Shown: positions 51,763 through 60,987 of the stretch, one piece after another
How the letters are laid out: each line of letters starts with the position of its first letter
Position numbering within the stretch: the stretch's first letter is position 1
Source of the DNA: a bacterium
Lineage (GTDB): Bacteria > Vulcanimicrobiota > Xenobia > Xenobiales > JADMJV01
Direction of reading: 5' to 3'
Length of the DNA stretch: 64,000 nucleotides
Assembly: GCA_018780265.1 (NCBI GenBank)
Contig: JADMJV010000068.1
Span: forward strand, 1 to 64,000
Program-made: the position numbers and the translations under genes
Notes under the pieces: generated by a model
What the model saw: the letters and a program-made list of their open reading frames with translations, nothing else
Database searches by the model: none
What the model was told of the DNA's origin: nothing

Positions 51763-54672
51763 CTAAGCGTCGGCGGAAGAGTTGCAAACGGAGCGGTAGT
51801 TGCAGGTGCGGCAGCGGGTGAGGGCCGGCCGCGCCTCAAACTGTCCGGCCCGAATGCCGGCTACAGCCTGACGGATCAGGCCGGTATGCTCGCCCAAGGG
51901 GTGATCACTGGCGCGACTGGTACCTTCCAGGCCCGTCTCCACAAAATGCAGACACATCTGGTCGGGCATGCGCTGCTGCATGACCTGATAGGCGAAAGCG
52001 TAAATGGACAACTGCAGGCTGGAACGTGCCTGATCATCGGCCTTGTCTTGAGTGCGCACGGGACTGGACTTGTAGTCGGTGATCTTAACCCGTCCCGCCG
52101 AATCCTGGTCGACTCGGTCGATGCGCCCCCGGATACGCACGTCATCCAGGCGAACGACAAACTCTTGCTCAATCATCTGCGGCACCGAAGTGCTACCGGC
52201 TTCGTCCTGCCAGAAACGTTCCAGGCACTCCAATCCCTGCTCCAGTCGATGTTCGGCATGTTGGCCATTCAGGCAGCCTACACGCCGCCACTGGGCCCGA
52301 AAACGCTCGTGCAACTCGGGCAGGCTGGCGGTGCGCTGTTCTTCTTTACGCTGCTTGAGATACCAGCTGATACAGTCGTGCAGGGCCGTGCCAAAAGTCT
52401 GATTGTGCGATTCGGGCTGAGGGATTCGCATCACATGGGCCAAATAGTAGCGGTGCGGGCAATCCAGGTAGTCGTGAATGCGTTGATGGGATAGATCGAG
52501 CACCCGTGGGGGGCCAACTTCGGCTGACCGTGGGGCTGGCTGCACCGGCGCCGCCCGGCGAATGCGCTCAAGAGACGGCATGCGCGGTGCCGACACCTGA
52601 CTGGCCGCCCGGCCCAGCGCTTCACGCACAAAACGGCTGGGTTTCTGCTTACGTCGCAACCCCGTGTCATTGGCCCCCGACAACCATAAGTGCCGCTGAG
52701 CCCGGGTCAGGGCCACATAAAACAGACGCCGCTCTTCCTGCAAATGGGTAAGTTCGTCGGCAGGCGCGCTGGTCTCCAACAAGGGCCAGGGGAACTCCAG
52801 ATCTTCAGGGCGGAGGCGATTGGGGAAGCGGTCCTCATTAAGACCTACCAGAAATACCACGGGAAACTCCAACCCTTTGGAGCGGTGAATGGTGAGCACC
52901 TGGACGGCGTCGTCGAGGGTATCTGATTCGACAACGCTGGGCGAGTCACCCGACTCGATCAGAAGGTCGAGGTAGAGCACGAAATCGGCAAGGTTTCCTT
53001 GCTCGTGCTCCTCGCTGAAGCGACCGATGACGTCAAAAAAGCGAGCCACATTTTGGACCAGGGCCTGGGCATTGTCCACTTCGCCTTCGGAGACCTGGCG
53101 CCACCAGTCGCTACGCTGCAAGAATTGGTAAATCAGTGGCCCGGGCTGAAGCTTGGGAATCAGTTCGAGAAAATATTGATAATCGTCGTAAAATCGCTGC
53201 AAAATCGCCAGCGAATTCAACTCGGGAGGCTGCTCGTGGAGAGCGCGCTCGACTTGAGCCAGCAGCGTTCCATGTTCGCGCTGGGCATAGTTGCTCAAGC
53301 GAACCAGATCGCGTGCCGAGCATGCGTAAAAATCGCTGGACAGGAGGTAAAACAAGGACTGCCCATCATGAGGGTCGACCAACACGCGCACAATCGAGGT
53401 GAGCAGTCGCACTTCGGGGCGCCGGTAGAGCCCCTCGTTGCCCGAAAACCGGTAGGGGACGTCAAACTGGTTGAGGGCGCGCAGGTATCCGTTAGAATCG
53501 CGATTGTTGCGAATCAAAATGGCGAAATCCGCGTAGAGCAGCCCATACTCCTCTACCCACGCCACGATGCGCTGAGCCACCGCCTCGGCCTCGTCGGAGA
53601 CGGTTTCAAAGCGAGTGTATTCCAAGGGTTGGGCAGCCAGGGCCTGCAAATCCTGGCGGGCTGAGATCAGGCGTTTGTCGATTTGATTGATCACCTCCAG
53701 ACGTTGCGGATTGTTGTTTTGGATAAGCCCGTAACTGGCGTCCAAAATAGGTTGCAGCGAGCGGTAGTTTTGAGTGAGCACCGACTGTTTGGCCTGTGGA
53801 TAGAACTCCATGAATTGCAGAATATTGCTGATGGCCGCGCCTCGAAAAGCGTAGATCGATTGATCGTCATCGCCCACCACGGTGAGATTTTGATGGCCCG
53901 CAGCCAGCAGCCGGACCAGTTCAAACTGAGAACCATTGGTGTCCTGGAACTCGTCCACCAACAGGAATCGATATTTTTGCTGCAGGCGCTGTAATGCCCC
54001 GGGTCGGTTTCGCAGCAGGTTGAGCGGCTGATAGACGAGGTCGGCAAAATCGCAACGGCCGTCCTTTTGCAGCAACTCTTGATAGGCTCGGTAGCAGAGC
54101 GCCAGTTCTTGTTGCAGTTCGGCTCGCTCCAATAGACCTGGCACTTTGTGGGCAGCAGCCGCCAATTCGTCGGCCCATTTCACATATACTTCGGGGTCGA
54201 CACATTCGTCTTTCAGGCGCCCAAAATGTTGCTTGAGGGCGCGCAAATGGGTGGTGGGGTTACCCAGCGGCCGCAGTTGGCGCAGGGGTAGTCGAAACAG
54301 ATGATGACGCAGGAAGAGCACCTGACCGGTATCGTCGAGCATCCGGTAGTCTTGTTGTAGACCTAGTTCCAGGGCGAACTGGCGCAAAATTTTGTCGCCA
54401 AAGGAGTGAAACGTACAAATGGTCGTGTCTACAAAGCCCATGGGCAGTAACACATCCACCCGCTCTTGCATCTCCTGAGCGGCCTTGTCGGTAAAGGTCA
54501 GCGCCAGGATTTCGCCGGGTTGGGCCTGGCCCGACAAAATGAGATGGACAATCCGCCGAGTGATCACGGTCGTCTTCCCGGTGCCGGCACCGGCCACGAT
54601 TAAGAGAGGGCCTTCCCCGTGGCAGGCAGCCTGACGCTGCTCATCGGTCAAACCTTGTAAAACATCTTCCAC
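51763..54672 (-). CDS. UvrD/PcrA-type helicase with PD-(D/E)XK nuclease and Fe-S Cys
   Basis: 969 residues. Helicase domains: Walker A GAGTGKT (Lys33), DEFQDT, QSIYAFRGA, LTIHRSKGLEFPVVFL, FYVALTRAQ. C-terminal nuclease of RecB/AddB type with GRIDRVD and KITDYKS, with a Cys before it (DYLDCPHRY) and a CxxCx5C at the end (CRTCNYRSVC), the Fe-S signature of AddB/AdnB-like nucleases. It fuses both functions in one chain and stands alone. A single-subunit DNA repair/resection enzyme, AdnB- or Pif1-like by analogy, is likely. Confidence 0.9.
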   Translation of the reverse strand: MEDVLQGLTDEQRQAACHGEGPLLIVAGAGTGKTTVITRRIVHLILSGQAQPGEILALTFTDKAAQEMQERVDVLLPMGFVDTTICTFHSFGDKILRQFALELGLQQDYRMLDDTGQVLFLRHHLFRLPLRQLRPLGNPTTHLRALKQHFGRLKDECVDPEVYVKWADELAAAAHKVPGLLERAELQQELALCYRAYQELLQKDGRCDFADLVYQPLNLLRNRPGALQRLQQKYRFLLVDEFQDTNGSQFELVRLLAAGHQNLTVVGDDDQSIYAFRGAAISNILQFMEFYPQAKQSVLTQNYRSLQPILDASYGLIQNNNPQRLEVINQIDKRLISARQDLQALAAQPLEYTRFETVSDEAEAVAQRIVAWVEEYGLLYADFAILIRNNRDSNGYLRALNQFDVPYRFSGNEGLYRRPEVRLLTSIVRVLVDPHDGQSLFYLLSSDFYACSARDLVRLSNYAQREHGTLLAQVERALHEQPPELNSLAILQRFYDDYQYFLELIPKLQPGPLIYQFLQRSDWWRQVSEGEVDNAQALVQNVARFFDVIGRFSEEHEQGNLADFVLYLDLLIESGDSPSVVESDTLDDAVQVLTIHRSKGLEFPVVFLVGLNEDRFPNRLRPEDLEFPWPLLETSAPADELTHLQEERRLFYVALTRAQRHLWLSGANDTGLRRKQKPSRFVREALGRAASQVSAPRMPSLERIRRAAPVQPAPRSAEVGPPRVLDLSHQRIHDYLDCPHRYYLAHVMRIPQPESHNQTFGTALHDCISWYLKQRKEEQRTASLPELHERFRAQWRRVGCLNGQHAEHRLEQGLECLERFWQDEAGSTSVPQMIEQEFVVRLDDVRIRGRIDRVDQDSAGRVKITDYKSSPVRTQDKADDQARSSLQLSIYAFAYQVMQQRMPDQMCLHFVETGLEGTSRASDHPLGEHTGLIRQAVAGIRAGQFEARPALTRCRTCNYRSVCNSSADA

Positions 54673-54757
54673 CCTGACTGCTTTTGGGGTTGCTCGGTCA
54701 ATTCCCTCAATCGACTCTTTGCAGGGTCGTTGAGGCCGGGTTGGGAATGACTGTCGC

Positions 54758-56533
54758 GTGTCTTGGGATAGCGACGTCGTTCCCTTCCGGGAACCGCTGG
54801 CTTCCGGAACATTACTGCAAAACGGTCTATACCGGGTGGGCCCGGTGGTTGGAGAGGGCGGTTTTAGCCTGACCTACGCCGCCCACCAAAAGCCTGGTCG
54901 ACTGCCGGTCGCCATCAAGGAGTTTTTTCCGAGCGGTTGTTGGCGCGAAAATTTCAAAATCGTCCCTGGTTCCGCCTGGAATGAAGAGAACTTCGCCCGT
55001 TCGGTGGAGGCCTTTTTACAGGAAGGCTCGATACTTGAGCGTTTTCATCATCCGGGAATTGTACGCGTGCTGTCCATGTTCCGCGCCAATCGGACAGCCT
55101 ATATCGTAGAAGAACTGTTGGAAGGGAGAACGCTGGGAGAGGAAGTCAGCCAGGCAGGACAGCTATCCGAGGATCGAGTGTTGGAGATGATTCGTCAAGT
55201 AGGCGAGGCCCTTCTTGAAGTACATTCTGCAGGACTGGTTCACTCCGACCTGAAGCCCGACAATCTCTATTGCACCGAGCCGGACCGCTACGTCATTCTG
55301 GACTTTGGCACGGCCCACAGTTTCCGTGGCCAGGACCTGAGCCGCGACGCGGAAGCGGCCGTTTCACCGGGCTACTCGCCATTGGAACAATATCAAAAGG
55401 ATCACTGTCTGACCCCTGCGGCGGACGTCTATGCGTTGGCTGCCACCGTGTACCACTTGTTGCAGGGATATCCCCCCCCCAATGCTCTTGAGCGCAGTCG
55501 GGGCGCCACTTTGCAGCCATTGTCCAACTGCTCTCCTTTGATCGAAAGAGCCGTAGTAGAAGCCCTGCAACTCCACCCCTTACGCAGAACTCCCGGGATA
55601 GGTCCCTTTTTGGAGCAGGTAGGATTGGAAGTGGCCCCACACACCAATTGGATCGAGAGCTTTGGCGGTGTGGTCGAACGCTCGGGCCACCTGGGCGCGA
55701 CCTCTACGCTGGCACTGCATGCCCCCTCCAGGACGCTATTCTCGGGCGGGCGCGATGGCCGCTTTAGCGCCTGGTCGTGGCCAGATCTCGCACCCAAACA
55801 TAGCCAGCAAGCCCATCAGCGCAGTCCCATCCTCGCCCTGGCCGTGTCCCAGAGCGGGCGGTTTTTGGTGAGCGGAGCCCAAGATGGGTCCGTAAAGCTT
55901 TGGGCGGCCCCGGAACGGTCCGAGCCACACTGGCTGGTAGCGGCAGGGCCGGCCGTGCAGTGCCTGCAATTTCACCCTCACCATGGCTACGTGATCGCCG
56001 CCTTCGCGGATGGCACCTGTCAGTTGCTCGGTCCCAACCGCACAGACCCCCCCTGGCAGGCACACCAGGGCGTCATTCACGGCCTGGACATTCATCCTGA
56101 TGGCCACTTGGCGGCTACGGGCGGTGATGATCAGAAGATTCATCTGTGGGACCTGGGCGGGCAAGGCCTGGTCGGCACCTTGTGTGCCCCAGGCCCCGTC
56201 CATTGCTTACGTTTCAATCCCGACGGCACCGGACTGCTGGCCTGCGCGGGGGACAGCGGCGTTGGATTGTGGGATGTGGAATCTCGGCGCGAAGTGCGCA
56301 GCCTGTTTGGCCATCGGGCCGAGGTATGGGACGCCCGTTTTACCTGCCAGCCCAATATTCTCGTTACGGTCTCCGGTGACCACTACATCTACGCTTTTCG
56401 GGCCGACAGCGGCCGCATGGTCATTTGCTCCCAGGTCAACGAGGGCATGACCGGGGCCCTGGCCGTCGACCCTCAGCAGCGATTGTTGGCTACCGGCGGT
56501 GCCACCGGCCACATCAAAGTGTGGAGATTTTGA
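54758..56533 (+). CDS. Ser/Thr protein kinase with C-terminal WD40 propeller
   Basis: 591 residues, GTG start. Kinase domain (about 24-290): glycine loop GEGGFSLTY (32-40), Lys54 in AIKEFF, catalytic VHSDLKPDN (Asp164, Asn169; Ser replaces the usual Arg before it, so a non-RD kinase), DFG at 182-184. From about 310 to the end come some seven WD40 blades with repeats such as LFSGGRDGRFSAWSW, LVSGAQDGSVKLW, AATGGDDQKIHLWDL. The Pro-rich loop contains its own C9 run (55472-55480), here in frame. No membrane helix: a cytoplasmic kinase with a protein-interaction propeller. Confidence 0.92.
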   Translation: MSWDSDVVPFREPLASGTLLQNGLYRVGPVVGEGGFSLTYAAHQKPGRLPVAIKEFFPSGCWRENFKIVPGSAWNEENFARSVEAFLQEGSILERFHHPGIVRVLSMFRANRTAYIVEELLEGRTLGEEVSQAGQLSEDRVLEMIRQVGEALLEVHSAGLVHSDLKPDNLYCTEPDRYVILDFGTAHSFRGQDLSRDAEAAVSPGYSPLEQYQKDHCLTPAADVYALAATVYHLLQGYPPPNALERSRGATLQPLSNCSPLIERAVVEALQLHPLRRTPGIGPFLEQVGLEVAPHTNWIESFGGVVERSGHLGATSTLALHAPSRTLFSGGRDGRFSAWSWPDLAPKHSQQAHQRSPILALAVSQSGRFLVSGAQDGSVKLWAAPERSEPHWLVAAGPAVQCLQFHPHHGYVIAAFADGTCQLLGPNRTDPPWQAHQGVIHGLDIHPDGHLAATGGDDQKIHLWDLGGQGLVGTLCAPGPVHCLRFNPDGTGLLACAGDSGVGLWDVESRREVRSLFGHRAEVWDARFTCQPNILVTVSGDHYIYAFRADSGRMVICSQVNEGMTGALAVDPQQRLLATGGATGHIKVWRF

Positions 56534-56606
56534 CGCTTTTCCATGGGGTGCTGGGTCTCTGTACGGTGGAGAGGGTTTTCTTCTGGCTTGACGCACTCCC
56601 CCTGGA

Positions 56607-58676
56607 GTGGTTAAAAGTCCAGCTCTGAGGCTATTCCTGTGCGGTTCGGCGGCTCTTTTTTGGGAGTTGGCTTTGATTCGCTGGATGGGCTCGAGTGTTC
56701 GGGTCGTCGCCTATTACAGCAATTTTGTACTGATTTCGGCTTTCTTTGGCCTCGGCGCGGGGGCGCTGACGGTTCGATTTGATCACAAATTATGGAAATA
56801 TCTTTTTGTGGTTCTGGCCGTGTGTGTGGTCGGCAGCCCCTTTTTTGGAATCATGTTCGACTCCAATCCACCCGGGGAGGGAGAGTATGTTTGGCTGGGC
56901 GGGCCTCAAGGAGTTGACAGTCCTGTGGCGGGGCAGGCCCTGGCGCCGTATTGGATTATTCTGGCGGTTGTTTACCTGATCAACTCCTTTCTCTTTTTGA
57001 TATTTGGCCAGTGGTTGGGTCACCTGTTTCAGTCCCTTCCCCCCCTCAAGGCTTACACCGTCGAGATAGCCGGTAGCATATTGGGGATTCTCCTGTTCGC
57101 AGCCGTCTCTTTTCTATGGTTACCCCCGCCGCTCTGGTTTTTGATGGGTCTGGTGCAGATCTGGCTGATTTTTGACCGGCGAGTACAAAGCATGCCGCTG
57201 GCTGTTGTGTGCAGCCTGGCCGTGTTGGGCGGCAGTCACCACTACTCCCGTCAGTTTCGGTGGTCGCCTTACTACAAGATTCAGATTTCCCGTTTCGACC
57301 ATATTACCGATGGCCAGGGGAGAGTGATCTTTCAGGCCCAGCAGCCCATGGGTTACAAACTGTCGGTTAACAATGATTACCATCAAATGATGGTGGACCT
57401 GAGAGAGAGTCGCCAGGATCACGATTTCTTTGCCTCCTGGCGCTGGCTGTATGACTATCCCTACGTGTCCAAAGGGGTGGAGGGTCCGATTCTGATTGTA
57501 GGCGCGGGTACGGGCAATGACGTGAGTGCTGCTTTGCGCCGGACCCAGGCCCATGTGGACGCTGTTGAGATCGATCCGATGATCAATCGTCTGGGGCGTC
57601 GCCTTCACTTCGAACAGCCCTATAGCAATCCCCGGGTGAGTGTGGTGATCAACGATGCCCGCTCTTATTTTGCTCGCACCGATCAACGCTATTCCAAGGT
57701 CGTCTTCGGTTTTCTGGACAGCCATACCCTGATGTCCTCTTATGCCTCGGTGCGTCTCGACAACTTCGTCTACACTCGGCAATCCCTCGAGCGCGTCAAG
57801 GATATCCTGCTGCCTGGTGGTGAGGTTTACTTGACTTTTGCTTCAAATACACAGTGGCTCAACCGGCGCCTGATCAAGCTGTTGGATTCGGTGTTTGATT
57901 TTCCCACCGAAATCGCTCTGGAGAAGCAGTATCAATTCGCCAACGGGGTGGTTTACAGGAATCGCAAAGCCAGGGAGGGAGAGATGCCGGCCCCGGCATC
58001 TCGTCTTTCCGATGTGCTCATCCCGACCGACGATTGGCCTTACCTTTACATGAAGGAGAAGGTCATCCCCGATCATTACCTCGTGTTCATGTTCACCGTC
58101 ATGGCCCTGGGAGCCGCAAGTCTGGGCTTGCTGCCTGCTGGCCAGCGGCGCTTGAGATTACCCTACTTCTTTATGGGGGCCGGCTTCTTTTTGCTGGAGA
58201 CGCACAATGTCATCTCTTTATCGCTGCTCTATGGCTCCACCTGGGTGGTCAATGTGGTGGTTTTCGTAGGAGTGCTGATTTTGGTTTTGCTGGGCAACCT
58301 TACCTGCATGAGAGTGCAACGCCCCAGGTTTAATCTGATTTTCGCGTTACTTTTTTTGAATTTGGCTGTGTCGTATGTGCTCACCGCTTCAGATTTTCTG
58401 AGGATCGAATGGCCATGGTTGCGCGGTGTCCTGGCCGTTCCGGTCTTTTTGGGTCCGATTTACTTTGCCAGCCTGGTTTTTGGGCATTTGATCAAACAGG
58501 AGGAGAGTCTGGCACAGGCTTACGGCTCTAATCTTTTGGGGGCCGTGGTGGGGGGCTCCATGGAATACTTCTCGCTCATGATGGGGATCAAATTCCTGGT
58601 GCTCCTGACCGTGGCATTCTACGTTTTGGCCTGGCTTTTTCTACGCAGGGATACGGCTATGGAGTGTGCCGCTTAG
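56607..58676 (+). CDS. Membrane-embedded spermidine synthase-like protein
   Basis: 689 residues, GTG start. The N-terminal half has about seven transmembrane helices, then a SAM-binding domain with GAGTGND (299-305) and VDAVEIDPMI, the PAPT/SpeE pattern, then a further block of helices (from about 490). The whole is like the SpeE-fused membrane proteins found in many bacteria. The reaction is unknown; real polyamine synthesis would need the Asp pair that SpeE keeps, which I cannot confirm. It lies 73 bases downstream of the WD40 kinase gene, same strand. Confidence 0.82.
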   Translation: MVKSPALRLFLCGSAALFWELALIRWMGSSVRVVAYYSNFVLISAFFGLGAGALTVRFDHKLWKYLFVVLAVCVVGSPFFGIMFDSNPPGEGEYVWLGGPQGVDSPVAGQALAPYWIILAVVYLINSFLFLIFGQWLGHLFQSLPPLKAYTVEIAGSILGILLFAAVSFLWLPPPLWFLMGLVQIWLIFDRRVQSMPLAVVCSLAVLGGSHHYSRQFRWSPYYKIQISRFDHITDGQGRVIFQAQQPMGYKLSVNNDYHQMMVDLRESRQDHDFFASWRWLYDYPYVSKGVEGPILIVGAGTGNDVSAALRRTQAHVDAVEIDPMINRLGRRLHFEQPYSNPRVSVVINDARSYFARTDQRYSKVVFGFLDSHTLMSSYASVRLDNFVYTRQSLERVKDILLPGGEVYLTFASNTQWLNRRLIKLLDSVFDFPTEIALEKQYQFANGVVYRNRKAREGEMPAPASRLSDVLIPTDDWPYLYMKEKVIPDHYLVFMFTVMALGAASLGLLPAGQRRLRLPYFFMGAGFFLLETHNVISLSLLYGSTWVVNVVVFVGVLILVLLGNLTCMRVQRPRFNLIFALLFLNLAVSYVLTASDFLRIEWPWLRGVLAVPVFLGPIYFASLVFGHLIKQEESLAQAYGSNLLGAVVGGSMEYFSLMMGIKFLVLLTVAFYVLAWLFLRRDTAMECAA

Positions 58677-58711
58677 GGCCCGTCCCGGAAGAGTGTTCTA
58701 TGTATCCGTTA

Positions 58712-59206
58712 TTAAGAAAATTCGATCCGGATCAGCCGATATTCAGCGGCCAGGTGGCCTAACTCCCGGTCGCTGGTGCGCAAGTCAAGGCCGGCCAACC
58801 AGCGCGCTATCCAGCCCGAATCGGCCAGCACGCAGCGCAGGCGCCTGACAAACTCTGCTTCCTCGGTGACCGGCCTGGCTCGACCCGTCGCCTGCGACTG
58901 GGGCAGCCAGATCTCCACTTCCGGGTCGGCCAGCAGATTTTGAAACCAGTCGCTGGACTGGCCAAAGCCGGCAGCACACCAACAGCATCCCTCTCCGAGG
59001 GAGTAATTCAGGGGTGTTCGGCGGATTTGTCCGCTCTTGCGGCCACGAGTTCCCAGCACCAGAATGCGGCCCGTTACAGGCCTGGCCTGGTTGACCAGCC
59101 AGCCCAATCCCACCCACCACAGGGCGACCAGCAGGCGGTTGAAGGCTCGAAAGGCGACTCGCTGGACAAGCATAGACTCCCCGCATTCCATCGCAAGGCG
59201 GGCCAT
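58712..59206 (-). CDS. Deazaflavin (F420)-dependent nitroreductase-family protein
   Basis: 164 residues (ATG 59173 could be the start). ILVLGTRGRKSGQIRRTPLNY, followed by GSSDWFQNLLADPEVEI-like segments, is the split-barrel signature of Ddn/FDR proteins, which use F420 or bind quinone. Membrane-associated helix near the N-terminus (about 20-40). F420 presence in the host is implied but not shown here. It converges on the spermidine synthase-like gene. Confidence 0.87.
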   Translation of the reverse strand: MARLAMECGESMLVQRVAFRAFNRLLVALWWVGLGWLVNQARPVTGRILVLGTRGRKSGQIRRTPLNYSLGEGCCWCAAGFGQSSDWFQNLLADPEVEIWLPQSQATGRARPVTEEAEFVRRLRCVLADSGWIARWLAGLDLRTSDRELGHLAAEYRLIRIEFS

Positions 59207-59245
59207 ACCTCGTAGCGCCGCCTCCTGGAAGAACGGTTGGGGAAA

Positions 59246-59341
59246 ATGATCGAGGCGGTTGGAAGTGAACTGGATACGCAGTTGGGCGACCTCACGCGAA
59301 GAGCCGAGGCTCTGGAGAACAAGAGCGAACCGGCGGCTTGA
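59246..59341 (+). CDS. Possible small helical ORF or gene remnant
   Basis: A 31-codon frame beginning ATG ATC GAG, ending at the TGA at 59339-59341, encodes an acidic, strongly helical peptide (IEAVGSELDTQLGDLTRRAE). The same frame is open back to a TAG at 59213 and reads like phasin-type or coiled-coil sequence, so this may be the tail of a lost gene. Tentative. Confidence 0.25.
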   Translation: MIEAVGSELDTQLGDLTRRAEALENKSEPAA

Positions 59342-59542
59342 TCAGCAGCCTGCGCCTTCCGTCTTGGGAGTGACCCAGCGCTGGCGTTCGGCCTGAAAAA
59401 CCAGATCGCTGGCCAGTTGGCGACAGGCGTCCAGGCCATCTTGCCATTCGGCAGCTTCCATGGGGTGAGTTGGCACCAGTCGAGTGTAGTTTTCGGCCGC
59501 GCGTCTCAGGTAGGCGGCCGGTATTGCGTTCGGCATCTGCAT
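59342..59542 (-). CDS. Small protein coupled to PilZ gene
   Basis: 66 residues, with no signal peptide or membrane helix. Its ATG overlaps the PilZ-domain gene stop by one base (TGATG), so the two are translationally coupled. The sequence is helical with Trp and Ala. No recognised family. Confidence 0.6.
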   Translation of the reverse strand: MQMPNAIPAAYLRRAAENYTRLVPTHPMEAAEWQDGLDACRQLASDLVFQAERQRWVTPKTEGAGC

Positions 59543-59907
59543 CAGGCAGTGGTGGCTAACTGTTCCAGCATGTTGCGGAAGGGCAATTCGTCAAAGTCGG
59601 ATTGGAAGTTGATCTCCACACCGGTGGCATACTGGCTCTCCACCTCGCGACTCCAGGTGACTTGGCCTTCTACCCAATACTGCCGGGAACAAAGGGGCTG
59701 GTTGTAGAGCACTTGAACCTTGGAGCCTTTGGGGACATAGCTGGGAACCGTCAGACGCATGCCGCCGCCGCTGACGTCTTCCAGTTTGGCTCTCTGAAAG
59801 GGACCCTTGTTCAGGCGGTAGCGGACGACCTGGGAGTAGGCCATGCGTCGATCCAACCGACGACCGTCCTTGTTGACTTGCTGCAGTAACTCTTGGATCT
59901 TGAACAT
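59542..59907 (-). CDS. PilZ-domain c-di-GMP-binding protein
   Basis: 121 residues; a compact PilZ domain. Both c-di-GMP motifs are intact: RxxxR in RLDRRMAY (residues 17-21) and DxSxxG in LEDVSGGGM. A short N-terminal helix may bind a partner. It would link c-di-GMP to motility or polysaccharide output, in line with the pilus and envelope genes in the window, but the partner is not known. Coupled to the 66-residue ORF downstream. Confidence 0.93.
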   Translation of the reverse strand: MFKIQELLQQVNKDGRRLDRRMAYSQVVRYRLNKGPFQRAKLEDVSGGGMRLTVPSYVPKGSKVQVLYNQPLCSRQYWVEGQVTWSREVESQYATGVEINFQSDFDELPFRNMLEQLATTA

Positions 59908-60086
59908 AGACCACCATTCAGTACCATTTCACCAAACAGTAGTTGTGGAGACGGAAAAACCCCTGAAAAACCTGCAATGCGCTCCATCCACCAGCAGCGT
60001 CACGATATGACCCGATATTCCCCCTCGCAGCTCCGTTGGAGCGGCGACTCTGCAGCCGGAGTGAAAAACTTATTCCGGGACGACCC

Positions 60087-60863
60087 CTAACTCTTTCCCC
60101 GTGAACTCGGCAGCTTCCATTGAATCACCGTAGGACCGGATTCAGCCGGCTTGGCGGCCGCCGGTTTGCTTACAACCTTCGCCTTGGCGGGCGCAGATTT
60201 TGTGACTGCCTTGGCACTCGGCTTGGTTACGGCCTTGGATTTCGTAGAGATGGCGGGTTTGGACGATTTGGCGCTGGCTTTGGCTGGTTTCTTGGCTGCC
60301 ACCGGTTTGACCGCGGTATCTCCAAAGAAGGCCAGCAGCCCACCTGAACGGGCGACCGCAGCCAGTACGCAGTCCATAACGGCCTGTAAGCGGGCCCGAC
60401 CGCCGCCTCCCAAATTGACCAAATACTCCCGCAGTCTTTCAAACTGTTTGCGTTGCACCGTCAGCCACTGGCCGTCGAGATTGGCCTGTAAGCCACGCAG
60501 CAATGATTGAATGCCACCTGAACCGGTGGCAGTCTTGCCTAGCAGAGTCAGGGCCTCTGGGGTCAGTTCTACCCGACGGCCCTCGCCGCCATGTTCGATG
60601 GAGCGGGCTCGCCAGATTACGGCAGCCACAGGCAGGTCGAGGCTTTCGGCCATCCGTCGCAGGTCGCCGGGACAGGTCTGTTCCATGCGAGCCCATTCGG
60701 CGTCGTTGATGAGTTGTTGGGCTACCCAGCGATTGATCGCGTCTTCGGCCGGTTTACTGCTCCGACCCTGTCCCCATTTTTTCTTGGTCTCATCGGCGGT
60801 ACTTTGTTGCACACTGGCCCGTAGAAGGGCCCACTCCTCGGAGGTCAGCGGATTTCTGGTCAT
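60087..60863 (-). CDS. Helical protein with histone H1-like Lys/Ala/Pro tail
   Basis: 258 residues from ATG 60863 (GGGGGAG upstream; the earlier ATG at 60905 adds 14 residues). The N-terminal 150 residues are helical and mildly charged. From about 175 to the end lies a low-complexity tail rich in KPA, KAVTK, KPAAAKP: the KA/KP pattern of histone H1-like and AlgP-like proteins, which bind DNA or act as flexible cationic linkers. Function unknown; DNA binding is likely by composition only. Confidence 0.65.
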   Translation of the reverse strand: MTRNPLTSEEWALLRASVQQSTADETKKKWGQGRSSKPAEDAINRWVAQQLINDAEWARMEQTCPGDLRRMAESLDLPVAAVIWRARSIEHGGEGRRVELTPEALTLLGKTATGSGGIQSLLRGLQANLDGQWLTVQRKQFERLREYLVNLGGGGRARLQAVMDCVLAAVARSGGLLAFFGDTAVKPVAAKKPAKASAKSSKPAISTKSKAVTKPSAKAVTKSAPAKAKVVSKPAAAKPAESGPTVIQWKLPSSRGKS

Positions 60864-60987
60864 GCTCCCCCGTTTGCGATCCAGGGTCTGGGAACCTGTC
60901 GCCATGAGCGGGGGAAATTCGATTCTAGCCAGAATCTTGCACCGCCCTCATCCAGGGTTATCGTCAACCCAAGAGGAAGCAAAATTC

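Noticed and set aside
52999..53664. Plus-strand frame opposite the UvrD helicase
   Set aside because: Antisense shadow of a clear helicase.
55472..55480. C9 run in the WD40 kinase as a second frameshift
   Set aside because: The tract codes three in-frame prolines and the gene is open on both sides.
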